A stretch of DNA of 64,000 nucleotides, taken from the NCBI GenBank assembly GCA_032622095.1, contig CP136063.1:82127980-82191979 (forward strand), written 5' to 3'. A program made the position numbers and the translations under genes. The notes below the pieces were generated by a model. That model did no database searches. It had not been told where the DNA came from and saw only the letters and a program-made list of their open reading frames with translations. How positions within the stretch are numbered: the stretch's first letter is position 1; the number at the start of each line of letters is the position of its first letter. The DNA is from Siphonodentalium dalli (taxonomy: Eukaryota > Mollusca > Scaphopoda > Gadilida > Siphonodentaliidae). Shown in pieces: positions 47,449 through 59,823 of the stretch.

Positions 47449-47543
47449 GTTAGTAATAAATGTTATATGAGAAATAAGATATGAATTGTATCATGAAGAT
47501 GTATTCAGGGTTCGGGGCTAATTATTTACAAAACCTAATTTAC

Positions 47544-50500
47544 TTCGGATTTTAGGTGGCTCTATGGTGGATTTACTTCGGATTTTAGGTGTCTCTGTTG
47601 TGGATTTCCTTCTGATTTTAGGTGGCTCTGTTGTGGATTTCCTTCTGATTTTAGGTGGCTCTGTGGTGGATTTCCTTCGGATCTTAGGTGGCTCTGTGGT
47701 GGATTTCCTTCGAAATTTAGGTGGCTCTGTGGTGGATATCCTTCGGATTTTAGGTGGCTCTGTGGTGGATTTCCTTCGGATTTTAGGTGGCTCTGTGGTG
47801 GATTTCCTTCGGATTTTAGGTGGCTCTATGGTGGTTTTCCTTCGGATTTTAGGTGGCTCTGTGGTGTATATCCTTCGGTTTTTAGTTGGCTCTGTGGTGG
47901 ATTTCCTTCTGATTTTAGGTGGCTCGATCTGTGGTGGATTTCCTTCTGATTTTAGATGGCTCTGTAGTGGATTGCCTTCTGATTTTAGGTGGCTCTGTGG
48001 TGGATTTCCTTCTGATTTTAGATGGCTCTGTGGTGGATTTCCTTCGGATTATATGTGGCTCTGTGGTGGATTTCCTTCGGATTTTATGTGACTCTGTGGT
48101 GTATATCCTTTGGTTTGTATGTGGCTCTGTGGTGGATTTCCTTCTGATTTTAGGTGGCTCTGTGGTGGATATCCTTCTGATTTTAGGTGGCTCTGTGGTG
48201 GATTTCCTTCGGATTTTAGGTGGCTCTGTGGTGGATTTCCTTCTGATTTTAGGTCGCTCTGTGGTGGTTTTCCTTCGGATTTTAGGTGGCTCTGTGGTGT
48301 ATATCCTTCGGTTTTTAGTTGGCTCTGTGGTGGATTTCCTTCTGATTTTAGGTGGCTCGATCTGTGGTGGATTTCCTTCTGATTTTAGATGGCTCTGTGG
48401 TGGATTTCCTTCGGATTTTAGGTGGCTCTGTGGTGGATTTCCTTCGGATTTTAGGTGGTTCTGTGGTGGATTTCCTTCGGATTATAGGTGGCTCTGTGGT
48501 GGATTTCCTTCGGATTTTATGTGACTGTGGTGTATATCCTTCGATTTGTATGTGGCTTTGTGGTGGATTTCCTTCGGATTTTAGGTGGTTATGTGGTGGA
48601 TTTCCTTCTGATTTTAGGTGGCTCTGTGGTGGATTTCCTTCTGATTTTTGGTGACTGTTGTGGATTTCCTACTGATTTTAGGTGGCTCTGTGGTGGAATT
48701 CCTTCTGATTTTAGATGGCTCTGTGGTGGATTTCATTCTGATTTTAGGTGGCTCTGTGGTGGATTTCCTTCGGATTTAGATGGCTCTGTGGTGGATTTCC
48801 TTCGAAATTTAGGTGGCTCTGTGGTGGATATCCTTCGGTTTTTAGGTGGCTCTGTGGTGGATTTCCTTCGGATTTTAGGTGGCTCTGTGGTGGATTTCCT
48901 TCGGATTTTAGGTGTCGCTGTGGTGGTTTTCCTTCGGATTTTAGGTGGCTCTGTGGTGTATATCTTTCGGTTTTTAGTTGGCTCTGTGGTGGATTTCCTT
49001 CTGATTTTAGGTGGCTCGATCTTTGGTGGATTTCCTTCTGATTTTAGATGGCTCTGTGGTGGATTGCCTTCTGATTTTTGATGGCTCTGTGGTGGATTTC
49101 CTTCTGATTTTAGTTGACTCTGTGGTAGATTTCCTTCGGATAATAGGTGGCTCTGTGGTGGATTTCCTTCGGATTTTATGTGACTCTGTGGTGTATATCC
49201 TTCGGTTTTTATGTGGCTTTGTGGTGGATTTCCTTCGGATTTTATGTGACTCTGTGGTGTATATCCTTCGGTTTTTATGTGGCTTTGTGGTGGATTTCCT
49301 TCTGATTTTAGATTGCCTGTTGTATTTCCTTCGGGTTTATGTGGCTCTGTGGTGGATTTCCTTCGGATTTTAGGTGGTTCTGTGGTGGATTTCCTTCGAA
49401 ATTTAGGTGGCTCTGTGGTGGATATCCTTCGGATTTTAGGTGGCTCTGTGGTGGATTTCCTTCGGATTTTAGGTGGCTCTGTTGTGGATTTCCTTCGGAT
49501 TTTAGGTGGCTCTGTGGTGGTTTTCCTTCGGATTTTAGGTGGCTCTGTGGTGTATATCCTTCGGGTTTTAGTTGGCTCTGTGGTGGATTTCCTTCTGATT
49601 TTAGGTGGCTCGATCTGTGGTGGATTGCCTTCTGATTTTAGATGGCTCTCTGTGGTAGATTTCCTTCGGATTTTAGATGGCTCTGTGGTAGATTTCCTTC
49701 GGATTATAGGTGGCTCTGTGATGGATTTCCTTCGGATTTTATGTGACTGTGGTGTATATCCTTCGATTTGTATGTGGCTTTGTGGTGGATTTCCTTCGGA
49801 TTATAGGTGGCTCTGTGGTGGATTTCCTTCGGATTTTATGTGACTCTGTGGTGTATATCCTTCGGTTTTTATGTGGCTTTGTGGTGGATTTCCTTCTGAT
49901 TTTAGATTGCCTGTTGTATTTCCTTCGGGTTTATGTGGCTCTGTGGTGGATTTACTTCGGATTTTAGGTGGTTCTGTGGTGGATTTCCTTCGAAATTTAG
50001 GTGGCTCTGTGGTGGATATCCTTCGGATTTTAGGTGGCTCTGTGGTGGATTTCCTTCGGATTTTAGGTGGCTCTGTTGTGGATTTCCTTCGGATTTTAGG
50101 TGGCTCTGTGGTGGTTTTCCTTCGGTTTTTATGTGGCTTTGTGGTGGATTTCCTTCTGATTTTAGATGGCTCTGTGGTGGATTGTCTTCTGATTTTTGAT
50201 GGCTCTGTGGTGGATTTCCTTCTGATTTTAGTTGACTCTGTGGTAGATTTCCTTCGGATAATAGGTGGCTCTGTGGTGGATTTCCTTCGGATTTTATGTG
50301 ACTCTGTGGTGTATATCCTTCGGTTTTTATGTGGCTTTGTGGTGGATTTCCTTCGGATTTTATGTGACTCTGTGGTGTATATCCTTCGGTTTTTATGTGG
50401 CTTTGTGGTGGATTTCCTTCTGATTTTAGATGGCTCTGTGGTGGATTGCCTTCTGATTTTTGATGGCTCTGTGGTGGATTTCCTTCTGATTTTAGTTGAC

Positions 50501-53500
50501 TCTGTGGTAGATTTCCTTCGGATAATAGGTGGCTCTGTGGTGGATTTCCTTCGGATTTTATGTGACTCTGTGGTGTATATCCTTCGGTTTTTATGTGGCT
50601 TTGTGGTGGATTTCCTTCGGATTTTATGTGACTCTGTGGTGGATTTCCTTCTGATTTTAGATTGCCTGTTGTATTTCCTTCGGGTTTATGTGGCTCTGTG
50701 GTGGATTTCCTTCGGATTTTAGGTGGTTCTGTGGTGTATTTCCTTCGAAATTTAGGTGGCTCTGTGGTGGATATCCTTCGGATTTTAGGTGGCTCTGTGG
50801 TGGATTTCCTTCGGATTTTAGGTGGCTCTGTTGTGGATTTCCTTCGGATTTTAGGTGGCTCTGTGGTGGTTTTCCTTCGGATTTTAGGTGGCTCTGTAGT
50901 GTATATCCTTCGGGTTTTAGTTGGCTCTGTGGTGGATTTCCTTCTGATTTTAGGTGGCTCGATCTGTGGTTGATTGCCTTCTGATTTTAGATGGCTCTCT
51001 GTGGTAGATTTCCTTCGGATTTTAGATGGCTCTGTGGTAGATTTCCTTCGGATTATAGGTGGCTCTGTGATGGATTTCCTTCTGATTTTAGGTGGCTCGA
51101 TCTGTGGTGGATTTCCTTCTGATTTTAGGTGGCTCGATCTGTGGTGGATTTCCTTCTGATTTTAGGTGGCTCGATCTGTGGTGCATTTCCTTCTGATTTT
51201 AGGTGGCTCGATCTGTGGTGGATTTCCTTCTGATTATAGGTGGCTCTGTGGTGGATATCCTTCGGTTTTTAGGTGGCTCTGTGGTGGATATCCTTCGGTT
51301 TTTATGTGGCTCTGTGATGGATTTCCTTCGGATTTTAGATGGCTCTGTGGTAGATTTCCTTCGGATTTTAGATGGCTCTGTGGTGGATTTCCTTCGGATT
51401 ATAGGTGGCTCTGTGATGGATTTCCTTCGGATTTTATGTGACTGTGGTGTATATCCTTCGATTTGTATGTGGCTTTGTGGTGGATTTCCTTCGGATTTTA
51501 GGTGGCTCTGTGGTGGATTTCCTTCTGATTTTTGGTGACTGTTGTGGATTTCCTACTGATTTTAGGTGGCTCTGTGGTGGAATTCCTTCTGATTATAGAT
51601 GGCTCTGTGGTGGATTTCCTTCTGATTTTAGGTGGCTCTGCGGTGGATTTCCTTCGGATTTTAGGTGGCTCTGTGGTGGATTTCCTTCGAAATTTAGGTG
51701 GCTCTGTGGTGGATATCCTTCGGTTTTTAGGTGGCTCTGTGGTGGATTTCCTTCGGATTTTAGATGGCTCTGTGGTAGATTTCCTTCTGATTTTAGATGG
51801 CTCTGTGGTGGATTTCCTTCGGATTATAGGTGGCTCTGTGATGGATTTCCTTCGGATTTTATGTGACTGTGGTGTATATCCTTCGATTTGTATGTGGCTT
51901 TGTGGTGGATTTCCTTCGGATTTTAGGTGGCTCTGTGGTGGATTTCCTTCTGATTTTTGGTGACTGTTGTGGATTTCCTACTGATTTTAGGTGGCTCTGT
52001 GGTGGAATTCCTTCTGATTTTAGATGGCTCTGTGGTGGATTTCCTTCTGATTTTAGGTGGCTCTGCGGTGGATTTCCTTCGGATTTTAGGTGGCTCTGTG
52101 GTGGATTTCCTTCTGATTTTTGGTGACTGTTGTGGATTTCCTACTGATTTTAGGTGGCTCTGTGGTGGAATTCCTTCTGATTATAGATGGCTCTGTGGTG
52201 GATTTCCTTCTGATTTTAGGTGGCTCTGCGGTGGATTTCCTTCGGATTTTAGGTGGCTCTGTGGTGGATTTCCTTCGAAATTTAGGTGGCTCTGTGGTGG
52301 ATATCCTTCGGTTTTTAGGTGGCTCTGTGGTGGATTTCCTTCGAAATTTAGGTGGCTCTGTGGTGGATATCCTTCGGTTTTTAGGTGGCTCTGTGGTGGA
52401 TTTCCTTCGGATTTTAGATGGCTCTGTGGTAGATTTCCTTCTGATTTTAGATGGCTCTGTGGTGGATTTCCTTCGGATTATAGGTGGCTCTGTGATGGAT
52501 TTCCTTCGGATTTTATGTGACTGTGGTGTATATCCTTCGATTTGTATGTGGCTTTGTGGTGGATTTCCTTCGGATTTTAGGTGGCTCTGTGGTGGATTTC
52601 CTTCTGATTTTTGGTGACTGTTGTGGATTTCCTACTGATTTTAGGTGGCTCTGTGGTGGAATTCCTTCTGATTTTAGATGGCTCTGTGGTGGATTTCCTT
52701 CTGATTTTAGGTGGCTCTGCGGTGGATTTCCTTCGGATTTTAGGTGGCTCTGTGGTGGATTTCCTTCTGATTTTTGGTGACTGTTGTGGATTTCCTACTG
52801 ATTTTAGGTGGCTCTGTGGTGGAATTCCTTCTGATTATAGATGGCTCTGTGGTGGATTTCCTTCTGATTTTAGGTGGCTCTGCGGTGGATTTCCTTCGGA
52901 TTTTAGGTGGCTCTGTGGTGGATTTCCTTCGAAATTTAGGTGGCTCTGTGGTGGATATCCTTCGGTTTTTAGGTGGCTCTGTGGTGGATTTCCTTCGAAA
53001 TTTAGGTGGCTCTGTGGTGGATATCCTTCGGTTTTTAGGTGGCTCTGTGGTGGATTTCCTTCGGATTTTAGATGGCTCTGTGGTAGATTTCCTTCTGATT
53101 TTAGATGGCTCTGTGGTGGATTTCCTTCGGATTATAGGTGGCTCTGTGATGGATTTCCTTCGGATTTTATGTGACTGTGGTGTATATCCTTCGATTTGTA
53201 TGTGGCTTTGTGGTGGATTTCCTTCGGATTTTAGGTGGCTCTGTGGTGGATTTCCTTCTGATTTTTGGTGACTGTTGTGGATTTCCTACTGATTTTAGGT
53301 GGCTCTGTGGTGGAATTCCTTCTGATTTTAGATGGCTCTGTGGTGGATTTCCTTCTGATTTTAGGTGGCTCTGCGGTGGATTTCCTTCGGATTTTAGGTG
53401 GCTCTGTGGTGGATTTCCTTCGAAATTTAGGTGGCTCTGTGGTGGATATCCTTCGGTTTTTAGGTGGCTCTGTGGTGGATTTCCTTCGGATTTTAGGTGG

Positions 53501-54236
53501 CTCTGTGGTGGATTTCCTTCGGATTTTAGGTGTCTCTGTGGTGGTTTTCCTTCGGATTTTAGGTGGCTCTGTGGTGTATATCCTTCGGTTTTTAGTTGGC
53601 TCTGTGGTAGATTTCCTTCTGATTTTAGGTGGCTCGATCTGTGGTGGATTTCCTTCTGATTTTAGATGGCTCTGTGGTGGATTGCCTTCTGATTGTTGGT
53701 GGCTCTGTGGTGGATTTCCTTCTGATTTTAGTTGTCTCTGTGGTAGATTTCCTTCGGATTATAGGTGGCTCTGTGGTGGATTTCCTTCGGATTTTATGTG
53801 ACTCTGTGGTGTATATCCTTCGGTTTTTATGTGGCTTTGTGGTGGATTTCCTTCGGATTTTAGGTGGCTCTGTGGTGTATATCCTTCGGTTTTTATGTGG
53901 CTCTGTGGTGGATTTCCTTCTGATTTTAGTTGTCTCTGTGGTAGATTTCCTTCGGATTATAGGTGGCTCTGTGGTGGATTTCCTTCGGATTTTATGTGAC
54001 TCTGTGGTGTATATCCTTCGGTTTTTATGTGGCTTTGTGGTGGATTTCCTTCGGATTTTAGGTGACTCTGTGGTGTATATCCTTCGGTTTTTATGTGGCT
54101 TTGTGGTGGATTTCCTTCGGATTTTAGGTGGCTCTGTGGTGTATATCCTTCGGGTTTATGTGGCTCTGTGGTGGATTTCCTTCAGTTTTTAGGTGGCTAT
54201 GTGGTATTTCCTTCGGGTTTATGTGGCTCTGTGGTG
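47544..54236 (+). repeat. 6.7-kb array of a 33-bp unit in gene 3 intron 1
   Basis: About 200 head-to-tail copies of a unit with the halves 'ggtggctctgtggtgg' and 'atttccttcggatttta' (11 G, 14 T, 5 C and 3 A). Variants use cttctg for cttcgg, 'gatatcc' for 'gatttcc', and 'atgtgactctg' or 'agttggctctg' for 'aggtggctctg'. Because 33 is a multiple of 3, two plus-strand frames stay open for hundreds of codons ('GGSVVDFLRIL' and 'RWLCGGFPSDF'). These are by-products. The array begins 95 bp after the exon 1 donor, at a point where the gene 2 intron continues with unrelated DNA, so it arose after the duplication. Confidence 0.95.
51863..53170 (+). repeat. 654-bp higher-order repeat, two copies
   Basis: Within the 33-bp array, 51863-52516 and 52517-53170 are tandem copies of a 654-bp block. 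The order of variant units is the same and I saw no differences when reading them. Partial copies precede (from 51438) and follow (from 53171). This marks the most recently amplified core. Confidence 0.85.
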
Positions 54237-54820
54237 GCCAATGTTTTCACCTTCACATAAACCACAGTTAATCAGAGATGGTAATTTTAAAAGACGTGAT
54301 GCCACTGAACTGCAATCAATGTAAACTAGTTATTGTTTAGGCAACATAGGTACTGATGAGATTCAAAGAGGTATACATGTATAACTCGTACCTCAGAATT
54401 AGGTGACATGTGTTTGAACAGAAAATATATAGAACTAAATCCGAATGTCAGTGAATTCTTCAGAAAATTAAACATTAGCTAATTGTGTACTTTAGTACGG
54501 TCAATGGTCTACTAGTTCAAGTAAATTCATAATAGTAGAGAACATGGATTTTATTATGAAAAAGTTTGGTAAAAAATCTGCAAAATAAACAAATACTTAC
54601 ATTTTGCTGCAACTTTTAATCCATAAATATTAGGACATATATTCAAGTATGGAAGATTAAGTTTCTGAAAACAATTGCCGTGACCATCAATGTTGAAATT
54701 ATTAGCCGCATATGCAATTACTTTAAATTATAGTGTAACATGTTTGGAACGAGATGCGCTACATCATGAAAGGGACACCAACTTTATTTTGTTGATTTTT
54801 CAATAAAAAAATGATATACT
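54237..54820. other. intron DNA, no feature recognised
   Basis: AT-rich sequence between the 33-bp array and the piggyBac fragment. No exon or repeat was recognised. Confidence 0.4.
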
Positions 54821-55555
54821 TTAACTCTTTACTCCCCATAAGCGTCCCTGGACGCTTTTGCACTATTTCCCCATAAGCGCATGTGGACGCCTCGCAACAT
54901 ATCCCTAGAAGCGCATAAGAGCGCGTTACCAGACTTCCCCACAAGCGATCTAGAGCGCCACACTAGGCCCAAACTGTACTAATGAGTTCGCCCCTATGCC
55001 CCCCGCTAGTTTCAAATCGAGACCAGCCGGTTATGTCAACTCGTTATTTGCCTATCTAATAACAATAAACGTGGCACCGTGGGCATCGCGCGCGACACAT
55101 GCTGTGTTACTTGGGGTTTATATTGGGGACAGACATCAGTAGTAACATTCTAAGTATTTACGAACAACATGGCTGCAACATTTTCGAAACAGCAAGTGAT
55201 CGACATGTTAATGGGAGATGATAGCGATTTTAGCGGAGATTGCAGTTCCTCGTCATCGGAAGATTCAGACGACGATTATTCTGCCCCTGCTACCAGCGAC
55301 AATGTGACCTCCATCGATGATAGCAGCTTGAATAATAACCCGACTGGCTGGTCAAATAAACTTCGAAAGGTATCACTTCAGCCATTTACACAAAGGACAG
55401 GACCAGTTATACCAGATGAATTCGATACTGATACAGCAACAGCTTTGGAATATTTCAATTTGATGTTCTCGCCATCGAAGTATGCCGAAATAGCCAGACA
55501 TACTAACAACTATGCCAAGTGGAAAATGGAACATTCAAACTATCCAATTATATTA
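54821..55555 (+). mobile_element. piggyBac transposon, 5' fragment with transposase N-terminus
   Basis: The left end 'TTAActctttactccccata' is a TTAA/piggyBac-type terminus. Subterminal repeats follow ('agcgtccctggacgct' and 'ccccataagcg'). From 55169 an open frame of about 128 meaningful codons encodes the N-terminal part of a DDE transposase of the piggyBac/PGBD type. It has an acidic-serine leader ('DCSSSSSEDSDDDYS'), then 'PDEFDTDTATALEYFNLMFS' and 'YAEIARHTNNYA', which match the conserved start of the domain. The frame then runs into unrelated DNA and stops at 55585. All catalytic aspartates and the right end are missing, so it is a dead fragment. It lies in the intron of gene 3. Confidence 0.85.
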
Positions 55556-55674
55556 ATTGTTCACGCAACACATTTCATGATATAATTTCAAATTTGGTGA
55601 ATTGCACGATTTGACTAAGTTATAATTTCAAACCAAATTATAACGTTCAAAAACAAATTTATTGCGAAATATTT

Positions 55675-56156
55675 TTAAAGATACGGGCGGTGTTCGCGGT
55701 GGGTATGGTATTAAAATATTCATCTCCTTGAAAAACCACCATAAACAGAAGGAATAGTAAGATAGGGACAGACTTTGTTCTTATACCAATCAGAAATATG
55801 GCATAAACAGTATGTTATTGTCAATTTGTTCCCCTTTTTTATGTAAACAAAAGCAAACAATTTACGTTCCATGGCTTTTGTTTAGATCTGGATATGATAC
55901 ACATAAAGCGCGTTATTTGATATGGAAATAATAAAGAGCGTTTATATCATTTTTGTGTGAATAACCAATAGAATTGCGGTCTGTTATGTTATTTACGTAC
56001 ACCATTGTACGTCTTGACGACAATACACTATTTACGCGCTGATTTTGTTTGGCATATGAGTTGAACTGTATATACATGTATGTTGGCGTTCATTCTGTTG
56101 ATGGCGATTTGAACAAATATAAATATTTCTGCAACGGATGCCGCCCGTGACTTTAA
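55675..56156. mobile_element. TTAA-flanked MITE family 'ACGGGCGG', copy B
   Basis: It starts 'TTAAagatacgggcggtg' and ends 'ccgcccgtgactTTAA'. It is the reverse-orientation relative of 12262-12728: 'attaccaatagaattgc', 'cgacaatacactatttacgc' and 'cgatttgaacaaatat' are all shared. It is non-coding. Confidence 0.82.
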
Positions 56157-56175
56157 TAATGGTTGAATTAGTTGA

Positions 56176-56446
56176 AAATCGACTATAACCAAGATCGCTA
56201 TTTGCGTCGTTTTAGAAACACCAGCGCAGTTGTTATTATATTTTTCAAAAATATATATGTTCTTGAATGTTTTTGTTTTATCAAATCGCTCCAGTTATCC
56301 AATCACCGTGAAAATTACAACTTTAGAAAAATAACGGTACTTTTTCGTAACGGAATCAGTGTGCCCTACCCGCATCATAGCAATTCAACATGACCACCGG
56401 CATCATAGTATATTAGCATGGCCACTTGACCAGGGGTGGACACACG
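56176..56446. mobile_element. inverted-repeat MITE, partial copy 2
   Basis: It is similar to the right half of 4827-5290 across 'cgactataa..aagat.gctatt', 'gaaaattacaactttagaaa', 'ctacccgcatcatag' and 'ccacttgaccaggggtgga'. The left terminal repeat is missing. Confidence 0.7.
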
Positions 56447-58380
56447 ACAGCTCAGATACAGTTATGTATTATTGTTTCAAACCGCTTAACATGGCTGGTG
56501 TTACATGCATGTTTCAGTCGGACGTTATGTTACAATTTGCTTGATCGAAGAGTTCACAAACTATTTTCTCAAACATGTTTGGTTTTTGATTAAAAGGAAA
56601 TATCTATATCAATACAATGTGTGCATTGTGCGGTCCTTTTTCTGATAATGTTGGTATATGTTTCTGGTGTTTCTGACGTATGTGATAAAATAGTGTATAT
56701 TCGTACACCTATATACCGGTATATGGATTGTTTCAAATTTCTCTTATATTATATAATGCTAAATTTTAAATGGTGATGCCAAGCACGACGTGTTATATAA
56801 TAGGTGTTTTTGAAGTCGAAATCAAAGTTGATATTGAGTAATTTGACAACGCGCCATAAAACCAATGACGTTACACGTATACCTATAATCTAGCCTGCAT
56901 CACGATTAGATTACCATTGATTTGTGCTAATAAATCAGAAGCCGTGCGGTATATACACGTAAGCATCACGCACTCTGGAAGCGGAACATACTTATGTATG
57001 TACAGCGAATTACCAATGAATAATAATTATAATTGAATTGTATGTGTATGTTCTATATTATTACTTCTGTTAAATGTTACATTTGCATGTTAGTTTATAG
57101 TAATAAACAATCGCAAACATCACTGTTCTGGAAATATATTTTAAAACCTTACTTGAATTTCGTAGTGCGACATCGCGTTATTTTGGCTGAACGAAATAGA
57201 GCATATCTAGCATTCTGAATTGATACCGGACAAATATATTTGATTATTTTCGCGACCGACTATCTGCACTTTTCGCCAGCGGAAATACGTTTTTTCTGGC
57301 AGTAACAACAGAAATTCATTATCGCCAGAAACAATGTACATTCGTTGACGACAAGTTGGTCGCGAAATTTAGTCCTTGAGCCATATCATGATATATTTCT
57401 GGTATTAATTATTAGAAGAAAACAAAACACATTTGCTTTGAATTGTTTACAAAATAATTTTGGGAGTTGGTGACTTTTTCCAAAATAAGACGAGTCTAAA
57501 TCCTGAACAAGGATCATGTGTATAAGACATATTTTATTGTCACAATGTGACATTCGTGTGCAAACACATCGTGGTCACTTCACCCCATGTAATCTGAGTA
57601 AATGATGACATTTTGTATGGAATATTAAAAGTAACATTTCAGAGCTGACGAAACGCACATTACATATAGTTTGATATACTGATATTGAACTAATCCCAAC
57701 AGAAATGTCGAAGACACTTGCTTGCCCAGGGCTCTTATTCACAGGTGTCGATTTTTCTCATATTACGACACACGTCCCGGCTTACGGTCATTATCCCCAG
57801 TTGGAGCTGTCACTCCAACAGATTACATTCACTGCGTCAACACAGTAACAGGTTTACCACCATTTATGGAGCAACGGGATACTTTCCGACAAGCCAAATA
57901 CTTATGGGGAAATAGCGTCTGGTACTTGATATATGCCTGGGAACACACCGTCGGTATCATGTTATAGCTGCAGGGAGATGACGGGGTGGCTTATACAGCT
58001 AGTGTGGGAACTAAAGAGTTAAAATTTGTATTATGTCTAGTTTATACATGGAATTTTGCTTTTAAACAGTATATACAAATCAGAAAGCGATGTGATATTA
58101 CATTGTGTACGTTATTGTAACTGCAGTTCAAGAACAATGAAAACATCTTCAAACAGTCGCAGGCGTCACGGTTCTCACGGATTTATAGTGGTAGGTCTAT
58201 ACACATGTACATATACTCATGTATATGATTGTGTACATGCATATTATCAATCACAGATAATATTGAAATATACTTGCATGCGTGATGCAGATTTATCAAC
58301 CAACGTTGTTTATTATTCAATTCATTTTTCATTAATCTGAGAAACTGAACTGTCCATATTCAAATTGTCTAGATCAAGCC
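56447..58380. other. intron DNA, no confident exon
   Basis: A diverged hairpin lies at about 57190-57420 ('ttttcgcgaccgact'/'agttggtcgcgaaat' with 'tatttctgg'). An open frame at 57722-57967 has no recognised domain. Otherwise the stretch is featureless. Confidence 0.4.
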
Positions 58381-59670
58381 AGAATGAATTGTAACTGACA
58401 AAAAACATCAATAAAAAAATGTTAGATTTAATTAAGAAAATACACTTGCCGGCAGCGTTCACACATAACACATAGCGTTGCGATGGGACTGAACTGAATC
58501 GCATGCTAATGTCTATTTTTTAAATAGGAACATCCATAAAAAATGGGTGTCCTCACGTGTCATTTGAACTAGTTTCTAATAATGTTTTCTTGTCTTAGTG
58601 ATGCATAATCCGAATTAACGCTCGCAAATTACTATTTCCTTGGCTTCGTGGGTGAAAAATATTTGATTCGAGTCGAGAAACCCATCCATTAAAGATCAGA
58701 GTGATCATATATCGATGTTTGAAATTCGCCACCGATAATTGTAAGTGGCCCAGTAAACAGTCGACGAGAATAAGTTCATTTTAAAATCATGTAATATTAT
58801 ACACATATTGACTGCCTTGTGGTGGAACAGCTTTAACTATTTTCCCGAGGTGGTTCTCTGTATTCCACATATTACAGACAGTCAATATGTGTTTTATTGT
58901 ATATGACAAAATTCTCGATTCGTGCATGCATCGTGACATCAGCAAATGGATAAATAGTTCGAAAACTGTAACCCGGGCGATAGTTCGCAAAATTATGGCT
59001 TCGCACCAGAATTGTGACAATTCTTGCATCACGCCAAATTTTGCCCTCGCGCGGGAAGTAGTTCGAAGCCCGAGAGTTAGTAACTGTAACTCACCGGGCA
59101 ATTGTAAAAACTAATCTCTGACACCAGTCTGATGAATCTTCGCCCAATCAAAAGACAGTATGGTGTTGTCAACGTATTACCTGAGTTGTCACAAATCTGT
59201 CGCGAGGCCAGAATTTTGCGAACTATTGCCCAGTCTTCGAACTATTTACCCGTCTACTGATATGACGGTTGGCGCCAGGCGAGATTTTGGCAATATATAA
59301 CACACATTGACTGCCTGGAGGTGGAATACCCAGCGCTATTGATGGTGTCTTCTGAACATCAAATAGGAATATCGACCGCGGAAAAATAGATCTCGGTATT
59401 CCACTCCAAGGCTGTCAATAGGTATATTCTGGCTAATCGGCATCGGAGTTGTCGGACGGACTGTTTTGCGGTTATATATCTGACAATTTCCGACTAATCT
59501 AATCTTATCCTGTCAATTTCCTATTGAATGTGGACAGTTTAGTTTCTCAGAATAGTGGCGAATGAATTATAATCGACAAAAGTCTTTAATCAAAAATGTG
59601 AGATTGCCTTACATCCTGTGTGTGATGGCAGTGTTCAGACCAGCGTAGCGAGGAGACAACTCTACCTTTG
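58380..59670. repeat. diverged direct duplication upstream of gene 3 exon 2
   Basis: About 120 bp at 58385-58500 and 59560-59670 share 'gaatgaatt.taa..gacaaaa', 'atcaa.aaa.tg' and 'ggcagtgttcaca.a...ca.agcg'. The foldback element 58801-59420 lies between them. Confidence 0.5.
58801..59420. mobile_element. composite foldback with hairpin at each end
   Basis: The large arms at about 58885-59000 and 59212-59317 are inverted: 'ggataaatagttcgaaaact' against 'tcgaactatttacccgtc', then 'atagttcgcaaaatt' against 'aattttgcgaactattgc'. Outside each lies a small hairpin built on 'ttgactgcctggaggtggaa' and its inverse (58801-58902 and 59305-59420). As with the 69-nt hairpin elements, both termini are palindromic. 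Confidence 0.7.
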
Positions 59671-59823
59671 GAGTTTGATAACAGACATGTTGGAATTTCT
59701 CGGTTTTTCTCAAGGTGGCGCACGATAAATCTTATACGTGTACAATGGTAGCTTCGGGGATAGCAACCCTTTGTAAAAGTCCACCACATCATTCACAGTC
59801 TAATACATGTACTTCAATTTCAG

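Noticed and set aside
47564-54192. Dozens of long open frames (up to about 283 codons) rich in GGSVVDFLRIL or RWLCGGFPSDF repeats
   Set aside because: They are a by-product of a 33-bp tandem unit divisible by three; two frames are open at once and no conserved start, signal or domain is present.
55169-55585. Host gene encoding an acidic protein
   Set aside because: The conserved 'ALEYFNLMFS' block and TTAA terminus identify it as the start of a piggyBac transposase, truncated.
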